Origin: Tepidicaulis sp002389665
GTDB lineage: Bacteria > Pseudomonadota > Alphaproteobacteria > Parvibaculales > Parvibaculaceae
Reading direction: 5' to 3'
DNA: 64,000 bases
Assembly (NCBI RefSeq): GCF_965222285.1
Contig: NZ_OZ244942.1
Span: forward strand, 1,860,001-1,924,000
A program made the position numbers and the translations under genes. This document shows, in pieces, positions 1 through 8,457 of this stretch (position 1 is the first letter of the stretch; every line of letters starts with the position of its first letter). Below the pieces are notes generated by a model. That model saw only the letters and a list, made by a program, of their open reading frames with translations. It did not search any database and was not told where the DNA came from.

Positions 1-2
1 AT

Positions 3-785
3 GAAAAAAGCCGGGGCAAACTGATCGGTCTTTACGGCGCCATTCTTTCCGGCGGCTTTGCCATCGGCCCGCTCATTCTGGCGCTGGTGGGCAGCGAAGG
101 CGCGCTGCCCTTCCTCATCGTCTCTTTTCTGACGGTAAGTGCCAGCATTCCGCTTTTCCTCGCCTGGGGTCTTGCCCCGCGGGTGGAAGAAGCGCCGAGC
201 CGGGGGCTTTTGACCTTTCTCTTCGTCGCCCCCGCCGCCACCCTTGCCGGGCTCATCTATGGGGCAACGGAGACCAATATTTTCAATCTCCTGCCCATCT
301 ATGCCCTGCGCACCGGCCAGACGGCGGAAACCGCCGCCCTGGTACTCACGGTCTTCGGGGCGGGCAACATCCTCTTCCAGGTCCCCATCGGGGCGCTGGC
401 GGACCGGATGGACCGCCGCCTGGTTCTTCTCATCTGCGCGGGCTTCGGCTTTGCGGGCACAGCGCTGCTGCCCCTCGTCTCCCAGAGCATCTATCTCTTC
501 ATTCCCTCGCTTTTCGTCTTCGGCGGCGTCGTGGTGGGCATGTACACGGTCGGCCTTACTCTCTTGGGGGAGCGCTTCCGGGGAGCGGACCTTGCCTCGG
601 CCAATGCCACTTTCGTCATGCTCTATTCGGTGGGCGCGCTGGCCGGGCCGCCGCTCGCCGGGCTTTCCATGGATGTCTGGGACCCGCACGGCCTTGCCGT
701 CTTCATGGCCGGGCTGATCGGGGTCTATCTCATTCTGGTGGGCTGGCGCTATTCCACCCCGAAGCCGCGCGATCCCATGGCCTGA
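3..785 (+). CDS. MFS transporter, 3' part (truncated by window edge)
   Basis: The open frame enters from the left edge and gives about 260 residues of a major facilitator superfamily permease, roughly the last two thirds of a 12-helix protein. The first visible residues (RGKLIGLYGA) resemble the segment before a mid-protein helix. Several long hydrophobic segments follow, and a central loop reads ADRMDRR, the MFS signature between helices (GxLaDRxdRR type). Transport direction and substrate cannot be read from the sequence. An internal ATG at position 87 exists, but the frame is open and MFS-like upstream of it, so the true start lies outside the window. It lies upstream of rpmG on the same strand but is separated from it by a promoter-like sequence, so they are probably transcribed separately. 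Confidence 0.85.
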   Translation, partial: EKSRGKLIGLYGAILSGGFAIGPLILALVGSEGALPFLIVSFLTVSASIPLFLAWGLAPRVEEAPSRGLLTFLFVAPAATLAGLIYGATETNIFNLLPIYALRTGQTAETAALVLTVFGAGNILFQVPIGALADRMDRRLVLLICAGFGFAGTALLPLVSQSIYLFIPSLFVFGGVVVGMYTVGLTLLGERFRGADLASANATFVMLYSVGALAGPPLAGLSMDVWDPHGLAVFMAGLIGVYLILVGWRYSTPKPRDPMA

Positions 786-860
786 GCCTCGCTTAAGGTT
801 CAAAGCCCCGGAAAAGGGCCAAAATCTGCGATTCGGAGGCCCCTGCCCCTCAAGCCATGC

Positions 861-888
861 TTGACATCGCCCGCGCGATGGGTAGTCT
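861..888 (+). promoter_or_regulatory. Sigma-70-type promoter for rpmG
   Basis: A perfect -35 hexamer TTGACA (861-866) is followed after 16 bases by TAGTCT (883-888), a 3/6 match to the -10 consensus. It lies about 80 bases upstream of the rpmG start, in the only sizeable gap before that gene. The call rests on sequence match only. Confidence 0.5.
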
Positions 889-966
889 GCGGCGCAATTC
901 CGAGGCATCAATTGTGAGACTTCCGTCCGGACTCGGCCGCGGCGGGCAAAGATTGAGGATTTCGCG

Positions 967-1134
967 ATGGCGAAGCCGACCACGCTGAAAATCAGGCTCG
1001 AAAGCACCGCGGGCACGGGCTACTTCTACGTCACGAAGAAGAACACCCGTACGATGACCGAAAAACTGGTCATCAAGAAATACGACCCCGTCGCGCGCAA
1101 GCACGTCGAGTTCAAGGAAAACAAGATCAAGTAA
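967..1134 (+). CDS. rpmG: 50S ribosomal protein L33
   Basis: This 55-residue basic protein begins MAKPTTLKIRLEST and ends KHVEFKENKIK, the full length and pattern of bacterial L33. It lacks the CxxC pairs of the zinc-binding form, so it is the zinc-independent type. L33 sits near the E site of the large ribosomal subunit. The gene is monocistronic: a TTGACA promoter lies upstream and a strong hairpin terminator starts about 55 bases after the stop. From memory, rpmG is often found close to divK-pleD in alphaproteobacteria; here an aldehyde dehydrogenase gene lies between them. Confidence 0.95.
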   Translation: MAKPTTLKIRLESTAGTGYFYVTKKNTRTMTEKLVIKKYDPVARKHVEFKENKIK

Positions 1135-1188
1135 TCTTGGATGCAGGAGCCGCGCTCCTGTTCAATATATTTACCCGCAAGGGTGCCG

Positions 1189-1224
1189 AAGGGCGAGGCT
1201 GTCACTCATACAGCCTCGCCCTTT
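1189..1224 (+). terminator. Rho-independent terminator after rpmG
   Basis: A 14-bp perfect stem (1189-1202 pairs with 1210-1223) with a 7-nt loop is followed by a short T run. It separates rpmG from the downstream aldehyde dehydrogenase gene. Confidence 0.75.
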
Positions 1225-1272
1225 GCTGTATGATGCTCCCAAATCAACGTTTCGTTGCTGAGGGAGGACCCG

Positions 1273-2763
1273 ATGTCCGCAGCAGAAGATTACCGCAAGA
1301 AAGCAAGCACGCTCACCTACCGCCATCAGGCCTTCATCAATGGCCGCTTCACCAATGCCGCCTCCGGTGAGACCTTCGACAATTACAGCCCCATCGACGG
1401 CCAGGTCCTGACCGCCATCGCCGCATGCGACAAGGAAGATGTGGACCGGGCCGTAAAAGCCGCCCGCACCATCTTCGAAAAAGGCACCTGGTCGGAAATG
1501 GCGCCGCGCGAGCGCAAGACCGTGATGCTGAAATTCGCCGCGCTCATCGCCGACAATGCCGATGAGCTGGCGCTGCTCGAAACCCTCGACATGGGCAAGC
1601 CCATCACCTTCTCCCGCCAGGGCGACATGGAAGGGGTGGTGCGCACCGTGCAATGGTATGCCGAAGCCATCGACAAGATTTACGACGAGCTTGCCCCCAT
1701 GGGCACGGGCGCCGTCGGCATGATCACCCGCGAGCCGCTCGGCGTCGTCGGCGCGGTCGTGCCCTGGAACTTCCCGCTCCTCATGGCCGCCTGGAAATTC
1801 GCGCCCGCTCTTGCCGCCGGCAACAGCGTCATCATGAAGCCGGCAGAGCAGTCTCCCCTCACCTGCCTGCGCGTCGCCGAACTTGCGAGCGAAGCAGGCA
1901 TTCCGGACGGCGTCTTCCAGGTGCTGCCCGGTTTCGGGGAAACGGCGGGCCAGGCGCTTGGCCGCCACATGGATGTGGACATGATCGCCTTTACCGGCTC
2001 GACGGAGGTCGGCAAGTACTTCCTGAAATATTCCGCCGAAACCAACATGAAGCATGTGAGCCTGGAATGCGGCGGCAAGTCCCCCAACATCGTCTTTGCC
2101 GATGCGCCGGACCTCGACGCCGCCGCTCAAGATGCAGGCATGGCGGTCTTCTACAATTCAGGCCAGGTCTGTGTCGCCGCCACCCGCCTTCTGGTGGAAG
2201 AAAGCGTCCATGACGAGTTTCTGGAGAAGGTGAAAAAGGTCGGCGAAACCATGCAGCCGGGCGACCCGCTCGACCCCGCCACGATGATGGGCACCATGGT
2301 CGACAGCGAACAGACCGAACGCGTGAAATCTTATATCGAGATCGGCGCCAAGGAAGGCGCGACGCTTGCCTATGGCGGCAAGCAGGTGCGCCAGAACACG
2401 GGCGGCTATTATCTGGAGCCCACCATCTTCGACGGTGTGAAAAACGACATGCGCATCGCCCGCGAGGAAATTTTCGGCCCCGTTCTTTCCACCCTCACCT
2501 TCAAGGATCCGGAAGAGGCGCTCTCCATCGCCAATGATTCGATCTACGGGCTACAGGCCAGCGTTTGGACGCGCGACATCAACAAGGCGCACAAGGTGGC
2601 GCGCAAACTGAAAGCAGGCACCGTCAACGTCAACAATACCGATGGCGGCGACATCACCGTGCCTTTCGGCGGCTACAAACAGTCCGGCATCGGCCGCGAC
2701 AAGTCGCTTCACGCTTACGACAAATACTCGCAGCTGAAGACGACATACATTGAATTGAAGTGA
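1273..2763 (+). CDS. NAD(P)-dependent aldehyde dehydrogenase (PuuC-like)
   Basis: This 496-residue ALDH-superfamily enzyme oxidises an aldehyde to a carboxylate with NAD(P)+. The diagnostic residues are all present: Asn166 in PWNFP, cofactor-binding Lys189 in MKPAE, general base Glu265 in LECGGKSP and nucleophile Cys300 in NSGQVC. The overall pattern is closest to the gamma-glutamyl-gamma-aminobutyraldehyde/betaine-aldehyde group, but substrate cannot be fixed. The ATG at 1273 is preferred over an in-frame TTG at 1255 because AGGGAGG lies just upstream at 1261-1267. The gene stands alone between two terminator hairpins. A gamma-glutamyl role would fit with the glutamine-synthetase-like gene 22 kb away, but that link is inference. 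Confidence 0.9.
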   Translation: MSAAEDYRKKASTLTYRHQAFINGRFTNAASGETFDNYSPIDGQVLTAIAACDKEDVDRAVKAARTIFEKGTWSEMAPRERKTVMLKFAALIADNADELALLETLDMGKPITFSRQGDMEGVVRTVQWYAEAIDKIYDELAPMGTGAVGMITREPLGVVGAVVPWNFPLLMAAWKFAPALAAGNSVIMKPAEQSPLTCLRVAELASEAGIPDGVFQVLPGFGETAGQALGRHMDVDMIAFTGSTEVGKYFLKYSAETNMKHVSLECGGKSPNIVFADAPDLDAAAQDAGMAVFYNSGQVCVAATRLLVEESVHDEFLEKVKKVGETMQPGDPLDPATMMGTMVDSEQTERVKSYIEIGAKEGATLAYGGKQVRQNTGGYYLEPTIFDGVKNDMRIAREEIFGPVLSTLTFKDPEEALSIANDSIYGLQASVWTRDINKAHKVARKLKAGTVNVNNTDGGDITVPFGGYKQSGIGRDKSLHAYDKYSQLKTTYIELK

Positions 2764-3281
2764 GGGATTGTGCATCTGCACAAGAAACACATCGGCACAA
2801 AAGGCAAGGGCCGGCTGCAAGCAGCCGGCCCTTTCGTTTCCTCGTCGTCACAGGAAACGGCGGCCAATCGGAATTCGCGGCGTAACAGAGGAGGCCACTC
2901 CTAACCACGTGCCGACCGGCCTTCCTCGCGCGCCCGGGAGATGCGGCGGACCCGGGCATCGCAAGGACCAGATGACAAGAAAGGCTCGATACATATATGG
3001 CCGGAACCCGGCCATGGAACCCCCCTTTGCCTTAGGTATAGGGATAGCACGAAGCCTCCGGCGAATGAAGCAGGATAATAGCTAGGCTTAATATGTCATT
3101 GTTTTATAATAAAAAATTAAGGTTAACGCAGGACTTTAAACCGCAGAAAACAGCCATTTCTCCCAATCAAAGCCAGCCGGTCCCGCTCCCCGCCCCAAAA
3201 CGGGACGGCGGCGGGAGTGCTGGACTGTAGGAGAAATTGGGGGAGAGAACAGACGCCCGAAAGGCCCCCTCAAGGAGCACG
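2764..3281. other. 518-bp convergent intergenic region
   Basis: Apart from the terminator at 2806-2836, no gene is supported. A 105-codon open frame on the plus strand (2768-3085) overlaps the terminator, is arginine-rich and resembles no protein I know, so it is not called. An AT-rich stretch at about 3085-3125 (AATATGTC followed by TTTTATAATAAAAAATTAAGG) stands out from the GC-rich background. It could hold the end or start of a small transcript, but no gene or RNA family is recognised. Confidence 0.5.
2806..2836 (+). terminator. Rho-independent terminator after the aldehyde dehydrogenase
   Basis: A perfect GC-rich stem (GGGCCGGCTGC paired with its complement, 2808-2831, two-base loop, opening in practice to about four) is followed by TTTCGTTTCC. 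It lies 45 bases after the stop codon. Confidence 0.75.
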
Positions 3282-4658
3282 TTAAGCGGCCTCGGCAACC
3301 ACCCGGTTGCGGCCTTCGCGCTTGGCGCGGTAAAGCGCCTGGTCTGCCCGCTCGAGAAGCGCGGAAGCATCATCGGCAATGCCGAGCGTTGCCGCCACAC
3401 CGATGCTGACGGTGATCTTCAGCTCCACCGCACCTTGCGCTGCAGCAAAAGCCCGGTCGGCGATCTGCTGGCGCAGCCTCTCGGCGATCGAATAGGCAAG
3501 CGCTACATCCGTGTCGGGCATGACGACGACGAATTCCTCCCCGCCCATCCGGCAGGCAAGATCGACGCCGCGCACATTGGCCTGCATGCGCCGGGCGAAT
3601 TCTTTCAGCACATCATCGCCCACCGCATGGCCATGCGTGTCGTTGACCGGCTTGAAATAGTCGATGTCGAGCACGAGCAGCGAGACGGGTTTGCCGGTCT
3701 CGTTATGCTGCGCCACCAGCGTGCCGAGATGGTGGGTCATGTAGCGGCGATTATAAAGCCCGGTCAGCGGATCCGTGATGGCCGCCTCAAGGCTTTCCTG
3801 CACCGTCTGGCGCAGTTGATCCTGATAGCGCTTGTGGCGCAGCTGCGTCTTACAGCGGGCCAGCAGCTCGCTGCGGTCCAGCGGACGCAGCAGATAATCG
3901 TTCACGCCAATGTCGAGCGCGCGCACGAGGCGGGGCATGTCGCCCTCTTCCACAAGCGCCAGCACGGGAATATTACGGGTCGCATCGAGCGATTTGAGCT
4001 GCGAGCAGAGCCGCAGCCCGTCCACTTCCTGCAGCGACAGGCTGATGACGATGAGATCGTAGCGATTGTCCTGCACGACGGAGAGAAGCCGGTTCGGATC
4101 GCCGAGCACGGCCACGTCATGCACTTCCGCCAGCGTTTCGGCGATGCGGCGGCAGGAAATTTCACGGTCGTCGAGCAGCAGCACGCGGCCTTTGATTTCG
4201 CAGCTCGGCCCTTCCGGCTCGCCCGGCTCCACAAGGCCGATGCGCTGGCCCGTGCTTTCACGCATGCGCAGCTCATCCATGAGCATTTTCAGGCGCACCA
4301 GGCTTTTCACGCGGGCAAAGAGCGCCACGTCGTTCACCGGTTTGGTGAGAAAATCGTCGGCGCCGGCCTCAAGACCTTGCACGCGGTCGCTCTGCTGGTC
4401 GAGCGCGGTCACCATGATCACGGGAATATGCTGGGTGCGGGCATCGGCGCGCAAACGGCGGCAGACTTCGAAGCCGTCCATACCGGGCATCATCACGTCG
4501 AGAAGAACGATGTCGGGCAGCTCGCGCTGCGCAACTTCGAGTGCTTCGGGTCCGGAAGCCGCCTGCAGCACCTCGAAATACTCAGCCGATAACTTAGCGT
4601 CGAGTAGCTTTAGGTTGGCCGGGACATCGTCGACAATGAGAACTCTGGCCGTCACCAC
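3282..4658 (-). CDS. pleD: Response regulator diguanylate cyclase PleD
   Basis: This 458-residue protein has the REC-REC-GGDEF layout of Caulobacter PleD, which makes c-di-GMP from two GTP at the pole during the swarmer-to-stalked transition. The first receiver (about 1-120) has the acidic pair D10/D11 and phospho-acceptor Asp54 in LLDVMMPGMDG. The second receiver (about 155-275) has a Ser in place of the Asp (LIVISLSL), as expected for the adaptor receiver. The GGDEF domain carries an intact active site GGEEF and, five residues before it, the RxxD product-inhibition site (RGVD). The start is GTG, immediately after the divK stop codon; a second GTG follows directly. Translation behind divK makes co-transcription very likely. 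Confidence 0.95.
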   Translation of the reverse strand: MVTARVLIVDDVPANLKLLDAKLSAEYFEVLQAASGPEALEVAQRELPDIVLLDVMMPGMDGFEVCRRLRADARTQHIPVIMVTALDQQSDRVQGLEAGADDFLTKPVNDVALFARVKSLVRLKMLMDELRMRESTGQRIGLVEPGEPEGPSCEIKGRVLLLDDREISCRRIAETLAEVHDVAVLGDPNRLLSVVQDNRYDLIVISLSLQEVDGLRLCSQLKSLDATRNIPVLALVEEGDMPRLVRALDIGVNDYLLRPLDRSELLARCKTQLRHKRYQDQLRQTVQESLEAAITDPLTGLYNRRYMTHHLGTLVAQHNETGKPVSLLVLDIDYFKPVNDTHGHAVGDDVLKEFARRMQANVRGVDLACRMGGEEFVVVMPDTDVALAYSIAERLRQQIADRAFAAAQGAVELKITVSIGVAATLGIADDASALLERADQALYRAKREGRNRVVAEAA

Positions 4659-5024
4659 TTACCCCAAAAAACGCTGAACGGTTTCCAGAAATTGCGTGAC
4701 CGAAATCGGCTTGGCGATATAGGCCTCGCACCCCCCCTCGCGGATCTTTTCCTCGTCGCCCTTCATGGCGAATGCCGTCACGGCAACCACCGGGATGGAG
4801 CGCAAATTATCGTCTTCCTTCAACCACTTGGTGACTTCCAGCCCGGACACTTCCGGCAGCTGGATATCCATGAGAATGAGGTCGGGATGATTGGCGCGGG
4901 CGATTTCCAGAGCTTCGATACCGTCCCGCGTCTGCAAGGTGGTATACCCGTGAGCATCCAGCAGATCGTGGAACAGCTTCATATTGAGCTCGTTGTCTTC
5001 CACGATAAGAACCGTTTTCGACAT
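4659..5024 (-). CDS. divK: Cell-cycle single-domain response regulator DivK
   Basis: This is a 121-residue stand-alone receiver domain. It has the acidic residues of VEDNE, phospho-acceptor Asp53 in LILMDIQLP, the conserved Thr in AVTAFAM and the Lys of AKPI. In Caulobacter and relatives DivK is phosphorylated by DivJ, dephosphorylated by PleC, and restrains the CckA-CtrA pathway. It is the first gene of a divK-pleD operon with no intergenic space. The divergent upstream region holds a near-match to a CtrA box, consistent with the known cell-cycle control of divK in Caulobacter. Length and pattern are exactly those of the family. Confidence 0.96.
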   Translation of the reverse strand: MSKTVLIVEDNELNMKLFHDLLDAHGYTTLQTRDGIEALEIARANHPDLILMDIQLPEVSGLEVTKWLKEDDNLRSIPVVAVTAFAMKGDEEKIREGGCEAYIAKPISVTQFLETVQRFLG

Positions 5025-5109
5025 TGCTTTCGAAGCTCCCCTGGGAAAAACATCCGGTTACCAGACAGAGAAGGTTCCGGCTGGCTTGTTACAGTTGAAC
5101 TCAATATCG

Positions 5110-5125
5110 TTAACTAAGTCTTTAA
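5110..5125. promoter_or_regulatory. Near-consensus CtrA box between divK and the DUF3572 gene
   Basis: TTAA (5110-5113) and TTAA (5122-5125) are separated by 8 bases, one more than the TTAA-N7-TTAA consensus for the CtrA master regulator. It lies about 85 bp upstream of each of the two divergent genes. The spacing mismatch makes this tentative. Confidence 0.25.
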
Positions 5126-5205
5126 AGGCAGACTGGAAGAAGCAGTTCTTTGCTGAAACCCGCCGGATACTTAAAATTGTCTTTCTGAGGAAAAAGGGCC
5201 TGTAA

Positions 5206-5484
5206 ATGCAGAAAGATACCGCCGAAACCATCGCCCTTCAGGGCCTTGCCTATATCGCGGAAAACGAAAGCGAGCTTACCGCATTCCTGGAGGCGACCGG
5301 CGTCGATATTAAGACTTTGCGGGCCAATGCCTCGAGCCCTCATATTCTGGCCGGCGTGATCGACTTCCTCATGATGGACGACAAGCGCCTCCTTGCATTT
5401 TGCGAAGAGGCGGGCCTGCCCCCCGAAACACCGGGCGAGGCCCGCCAGGCCCTGCCCGGCGGCGACCAGCCTCACTGGACTTGA
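5206..5484 (+). CDS. DUF3572 family protein
   Basis: This 92-residue, acidic, mostly helical protein without signal peptide or membrane segment matches the alphaproteobacterial DUF3572 family by its N-terminal pattern (ETIALQGLAYIA) and its central SPHILAGVIDFLMMDD. Function is unknown. Members are commonly located next to divK, as here, on the opposite strand. The ATG at 5206 is preceded by an AGGAAAAAGGG purine-rich stretch. The divergent arrangement means it may share regulation with divK-pleD, which is inference from position only. Confidence 0.85.
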   Translation: MQKDTAETIALQGLAYIAENESELTAFLEATGVDIKTLRANASSPHILAGVIDFLMMDDKRLLAFCEEAGLPPETPGEARQALPGGDQPHWT

Positions 5485-5510
5485 GGCCCCGCCCGGGCGA
5501 TAAAACTGCC

Positions 5511-6203
5511 ATGAAAGCTCCCGAACCAGATTTCCTTGCCCTGGATGCAGCCGTTCAGGCTCAGATTGATGCGCTGGACCTTGCCCCCGGACGCCCCCTC
5601 ATCATTTCCGATGCCGATGAAGTGCTGTTGCAATTCGTGCAAGGGCTCGAAATCTATCTGGAGCGCCAGGGCCTCTGGCTCGATCTGCAGAGCTTCGCGC
5701 TGACCGGTAATGTGCGTCGCATCGGCACGAATGAGCGCATTCCCGCCGCTGAAATGCCGGATATTCTCGGCGGCTTCTTTGCCTCCGAAACCGCCTCGCT
5801 GAAAGCGGTGCCGGATGCCGCCGAAACCCTCGCCGACCTTTCCAAACGCGCGCAGATCGTGGTGCTCACCAATGTGCCCCAGGATCAGCGCGCGGCGCGC
5901 GCCGCTTGCCTGGCGGGCCAAGGGCTCGATTATCCCGTCATCGCCAATACGGGCCTGAAAGGCGGCGCGGTGCGCTATCTGGCCGAGGCGGCGGGCCGCG
6001 CGCCGGTCTTCTTTCTCGATGACATTCCGCACAACATTTCCGCCGTCGCCAAGGCCCATGAGGAAAGCCAGCGCATTCATTTCATTGCCGATGAGCGCCT
6101 CGCCAAATTGCTGCCGCCCTGCGATGACGGCCATTTCCACACGACAAAATGGCAGCTGGCAGGCGATTTCATCCATTCCCGGCTGGACGAAACCGGCTTT
6201 TAA
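5511..6203 (+). CDS. HAD-superfamily hydrolase-like protein
   Basis: The 230-residue protein shows the haloacid-dehalogenase motifs: motif I as SDADEVLLQF (Asp34, Asp36), motif II as VVLTNVP, a conserved Lys in GLKGGAVRY, and motif IV as FFLDDIPHN. These support Mg-dependent phosphoryl transfer chemistry on an unknown small substrate. A longer open frame begins at 5400 but overlaps the previous gene; the ATG at 5511 fits the start of the conserved domain. It lies 26 bp after the DUF3572 stop and 12 bp before the sugar-kinase gene, so the three are probably one operon. Confidence 0.75.
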   Translation: MKAPEPDFLALDAAVQAQIDALDLAPGRPLIISDADEVLLQFVQGLEIYLERQGLWLDLQSFALTGNVRRIGTNERIPAAEMPDILGGFFASETASLKAVPDAAETLADLSKRAQIVVLTNVPQDQRAARAACLAGQGLDYPVIANTGLKGGAVRYLAEAAGRAPVFFLDDIPHNISAVAKAHEESQRIHFIADERLAKLLPPCDDGHFHTTKWQLAGDFIHSRLDETGF

Positions 6204-6215
6204 GCGGCACGCCCC

Positions 6216-7130
6216 ATGCGCATCGGCATCGACCTTGGCGGCACGAAAATCGAAGGCATTCTGCTTGCCCCGGATGGTCGGGTATTAGCCCGCGAGCGGC
6301 GCGAGACACCGCGCGGGAATTATCCCGCCACGCTGGAGGCCGTTGCCGTGCTCTGCGCCGCGCTGAAGAAACAAGCAGGCGGCAAAGCCACGATCGGCCT
6401 CGGCATGCCCGGCGCCCCTTCGCCCGCCACCGGCCTCATCAAAAACGCCAACTCCACCTGGCTGATCGGCAAGCCCTTGCAGGCCGATCTCGAAGCCAGC
6501 TTCGGCCAGCCCGTGCGCCTTGCCAATGACGCCGACTGCTTTGCCCTGTCGGAAGCCGCCGATGGCGCGGGCGCAGGCGCGCGCTCCCTCTTCGGCGTCA
6601 TTCTGGGCACCGGTGTGGGCGGCGGCCTCGTCTATGAAGGCCGCCTCATCAATGGCCCCAATGCCATTGCAGGTGAATGGGGCCACAATCCCCTGCCCGC
6701 CCCGCAGGAAGGAGAATTGCCGGGCCCCGACTGTTATTGCGGACGGCGCGGCTGCATCGAAACCTGGCTTTCGGGCCCGGGTCTCGCGGAAGACCATTTC
6801 CGCATTTCAGGTGAGAAAGCCGAACCCCAAGCGCTTGAGGCCCGCGCCGCCTCAGGCGATGCGGCCGCCGCCGCCACCCTAGCCCGCTATGCGGACAGGC
6901 TCGCCCGCGCGCTTGCCGGGGTGATCAATATTTTCGATCCGGAAGTGATCGTGCTCGGCGGCGGGCTTTCCAATCTCACCTTGCTTTATGAGGATGTGCC
7001 CGCCCGCTGGGCGCGGTATATTTTCTCCGACCAGGTGGCAACGCGCCTTAAGCCCAATCTGCATGGCGATTCCAGCGGCGTGCGCGGGGCGGCTTGGCTG
7101 TGGAGCGAAGCGGAAGCCGCCGCGCTTTAA
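6216..7130 (+). CDS. ROK-family sugar kinase (fructokinase-like)
   Basis: This 304-residue kinase has the N-terminal phosphate-binding DLGGTK loop, the catalytic-base region AND(A)D at about residue 105, and the ROK signature. The zinc-binding site is complete: His157 in EWGHNPL plus Cys173, Cys175 and Cys180 in the CYCGRRGC segment. Family members phosphorylate free hexoses in the cytoplasm. The GEWGHNPLP and CYCGRRGCIETW pattern is that of the Mak/fructokinase and N-acetyl-D-glucosamine kinase group, so fructose, mannose or GlcNAc are all possible. It sits 12 bp behind the HAD gene and 34 bp before dinB. Confidence 0.88.
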   Translation: MRIGIDLGGTKIEGILLAPDGRVLARERRETPRGNYPATLEAVAVLCAALKKQAGGKATIGLGMPGAPSPATGLIKNANSTWLIGKPLQADLEASFGQPVRLANDADCFALSEAADGAGAGARSLFGVILGTGVGGGLVYEGRLINGPNAIAGEWGHNPLPAPQEGELPGPDCYCGRRGCIETWLSGPGLAEDHFRISGEKAEPQALEARAASGDAAAAATLARYADRLARALAGVINIFDPEVIVLGGGLSNLTLLYEDVPARWARYIFSDQVATRLKPNLHGDSSGVRGAAWLWSEAEAAAL

Positions 7131-7164
7131 GCGGCTTGCCGCAAAGAAACACCAAGGGAGCCAG

Positions 7165-8457
7165 ATGGAGACCGGGCTGTGCCGGGACTGTTTCACGGTG
7201 CTGCCGGAGGGCGCGAGACGCTGCTCCTCCTGCGGGCGGCCCCGGCTTGTCTTCCACCCGGAAATTTTCTCCCTCTCCATCGCCCATCTCGATTGCGATG
7301 CCTTTTATGCGGCCATCGAAAAGCGCGATAATCCGGAGCTGCGCGATAAGCCGTTGATCATCGGCGGCGGCAAGCGCGGCGTCGTCAGCACCGCTTGCTA
7401 CATCGCCCGCACAAAAGGCGTCGGCTCCGCCATGCCCATGTTCAAGGCCCTGGCCAAATGCCCGGAAGCGGTGGTCCTTTCTCCCAACATGGAAAAATAT
7501 GCCAAGGCCGGCAAAGAAGTGCGCCAACTCATGCGCGAGCTGACGCCGCTTGTCGAACCGCTTTCCATCGACGAAGCCTTTCTCGACCTCACCGGCACCG
7601 AGCGGCTGCACAAAGCCCCGCCCGCCATCTCCATGGCCAAGCTCGCCAAGCGCATCGAGGCGGAAATCGGCATCACCGTCTCAGTCGGTCTCAGCTACAA
7701 CAAGTTTCTGGCCAAGATTGCTTCCGACCTCGACAAGCCGCGCGGCTTTTCGGTCATCGGTGAGGCGGAGGCACTGGACTTTCTAGCGGAAAAACCCGTC
7801 TCCCTCATCTGGGGCGTCGGCAAGGCTTTGCAGGCAAAGCTGGAGCGGGACGGCATTACCCGCATCAAGCAACTACGCACTTACGAAGAAAACGATCTCC
7901 TTGCCCGTTACGGCGTGATGGGGCGGCGGCTTTTCCGCCTTGCCCATGGCCAGGACGCGCGCATCGTCAGCGCCGAGCGGGAAGCGAAAAGCATTTCCTC
8001 CGAAACGACATTCGCCAACGACATTTCCTCATTTGCCGAGCTCGACAAACGGCTCTGGCCGCTTTGTGAGAAACTATCCGCGCGCATGAAAGCGGCAGGC
8101 CTTGCCGGTCAGACCGTGGTGCTGAAACTTAAGACGAAAGACTTTAAAACCCGCACCCGTAATCAGCGCCTGTCCGACCCCAGCCAGCTTGCCGAAGTGC
8201 TGTACCGTACCGCTTCACCGCTCTTGAAAAAGGAGTGTGACGGCAAAACCGCCTTCCGCCTGCTGGGCGTCGGCTTTGCAACGCTCACCGATGGCGATCT
8301 CGCCGACCCGCCGGACCTGCTCGATCCGACAGCAGCGCGGCGCGCGGCAGCCGAGCGCGCGATGGATGAAATGCGCTCCAAATTCGGCAAAGGCATCATC
8401 ACGATGGGCCGCGGCTTCAAGGCGCCTCAGCGCTCGCAAGGTTCGGACGGTAAATAG
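7165..8457 (+). CDS. dinB: DNA polymerase IV with N-terminal zinc ribbon
   Basis: This 430-residue Y-family translesion polymerase shows catalytic acidic residues Asp43 and Asp45 in AHLDCDAFYA and the pair Asp136-Glu137 in SIDEAF, followed by thumb and little-finger domains. The first 26 residues form a CxxC-N10-CxxC ribbon (Cys6, Cys9, Cys20, Cys23) not found in E. coli DinB; I recall it in some alphaproteobacterial homologues. The ATG at 7165 is chosen because it begins the ribbon and has GGGAG upstream; an open frame extends further 5' into the kinase gene. No alphaproteobacterial SOS box (GTTC-N7-GTTC) was seen upstream. Its 3' end overlaps the convergent eipB gene by 31 bp. Confidence 0.93.
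   Translation: METGLCRDCFTVLPEGARRCSSCGRPRLVFHPEIFSLSIAHLDCDAFYAAIEKRDNPELRDKPLIIGGGKRGVVSTACYIARTKGVGSAMPMFKALAKCPEAVVLSPNMEKYAKAGKEVRQLMRELTPLVEPLSIDEAFLDLTGTERLHKAPPAISMAKLAKRIEAEIGITVSVGLSYNKFLAKIASDLDKPRGFSVIGEAEALDFLAEKPVSLIWGVGKALQAKLERDGITRIKQLRTYEENDLLARYGVMGRRLFRLAHGQDARIVSAEREAKSISSETTFANDISSFAELDKRLWPLCEKLSARMKAAGLAGQTVVLKLKTKDFKTRTRNQRLSDPSQLAEVLYRTASPLLKKECDGKTAFRLLGVGFATLTDGDLADPPDLLDPTAARRAAAERAMDEMRSKFGKGIITMGRGFKAPQRSQGSDGK

Noticed and set aside
2768..3085. 105-codon plus-strand open frame in the intergenic region
   Set aside because: It overlaps a strong terminator, is rich in Arg/Pro without pattern, and lacks a convincing ribosome binding site.
3237..4592. 451-codon plus-strand open frame
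   Set aside because: It is antisense to pleD; its His/Arg/Ala-rich translation is typical of a shadow frame in GC-rich DNA and has no recognisable domain.
7100..7165. SOS (LexA) box for dinB
   Set aside because: No GTTC-N7-GTTC or its complement was found upstream; the gene may be controlled from further upstream or not by LexA.
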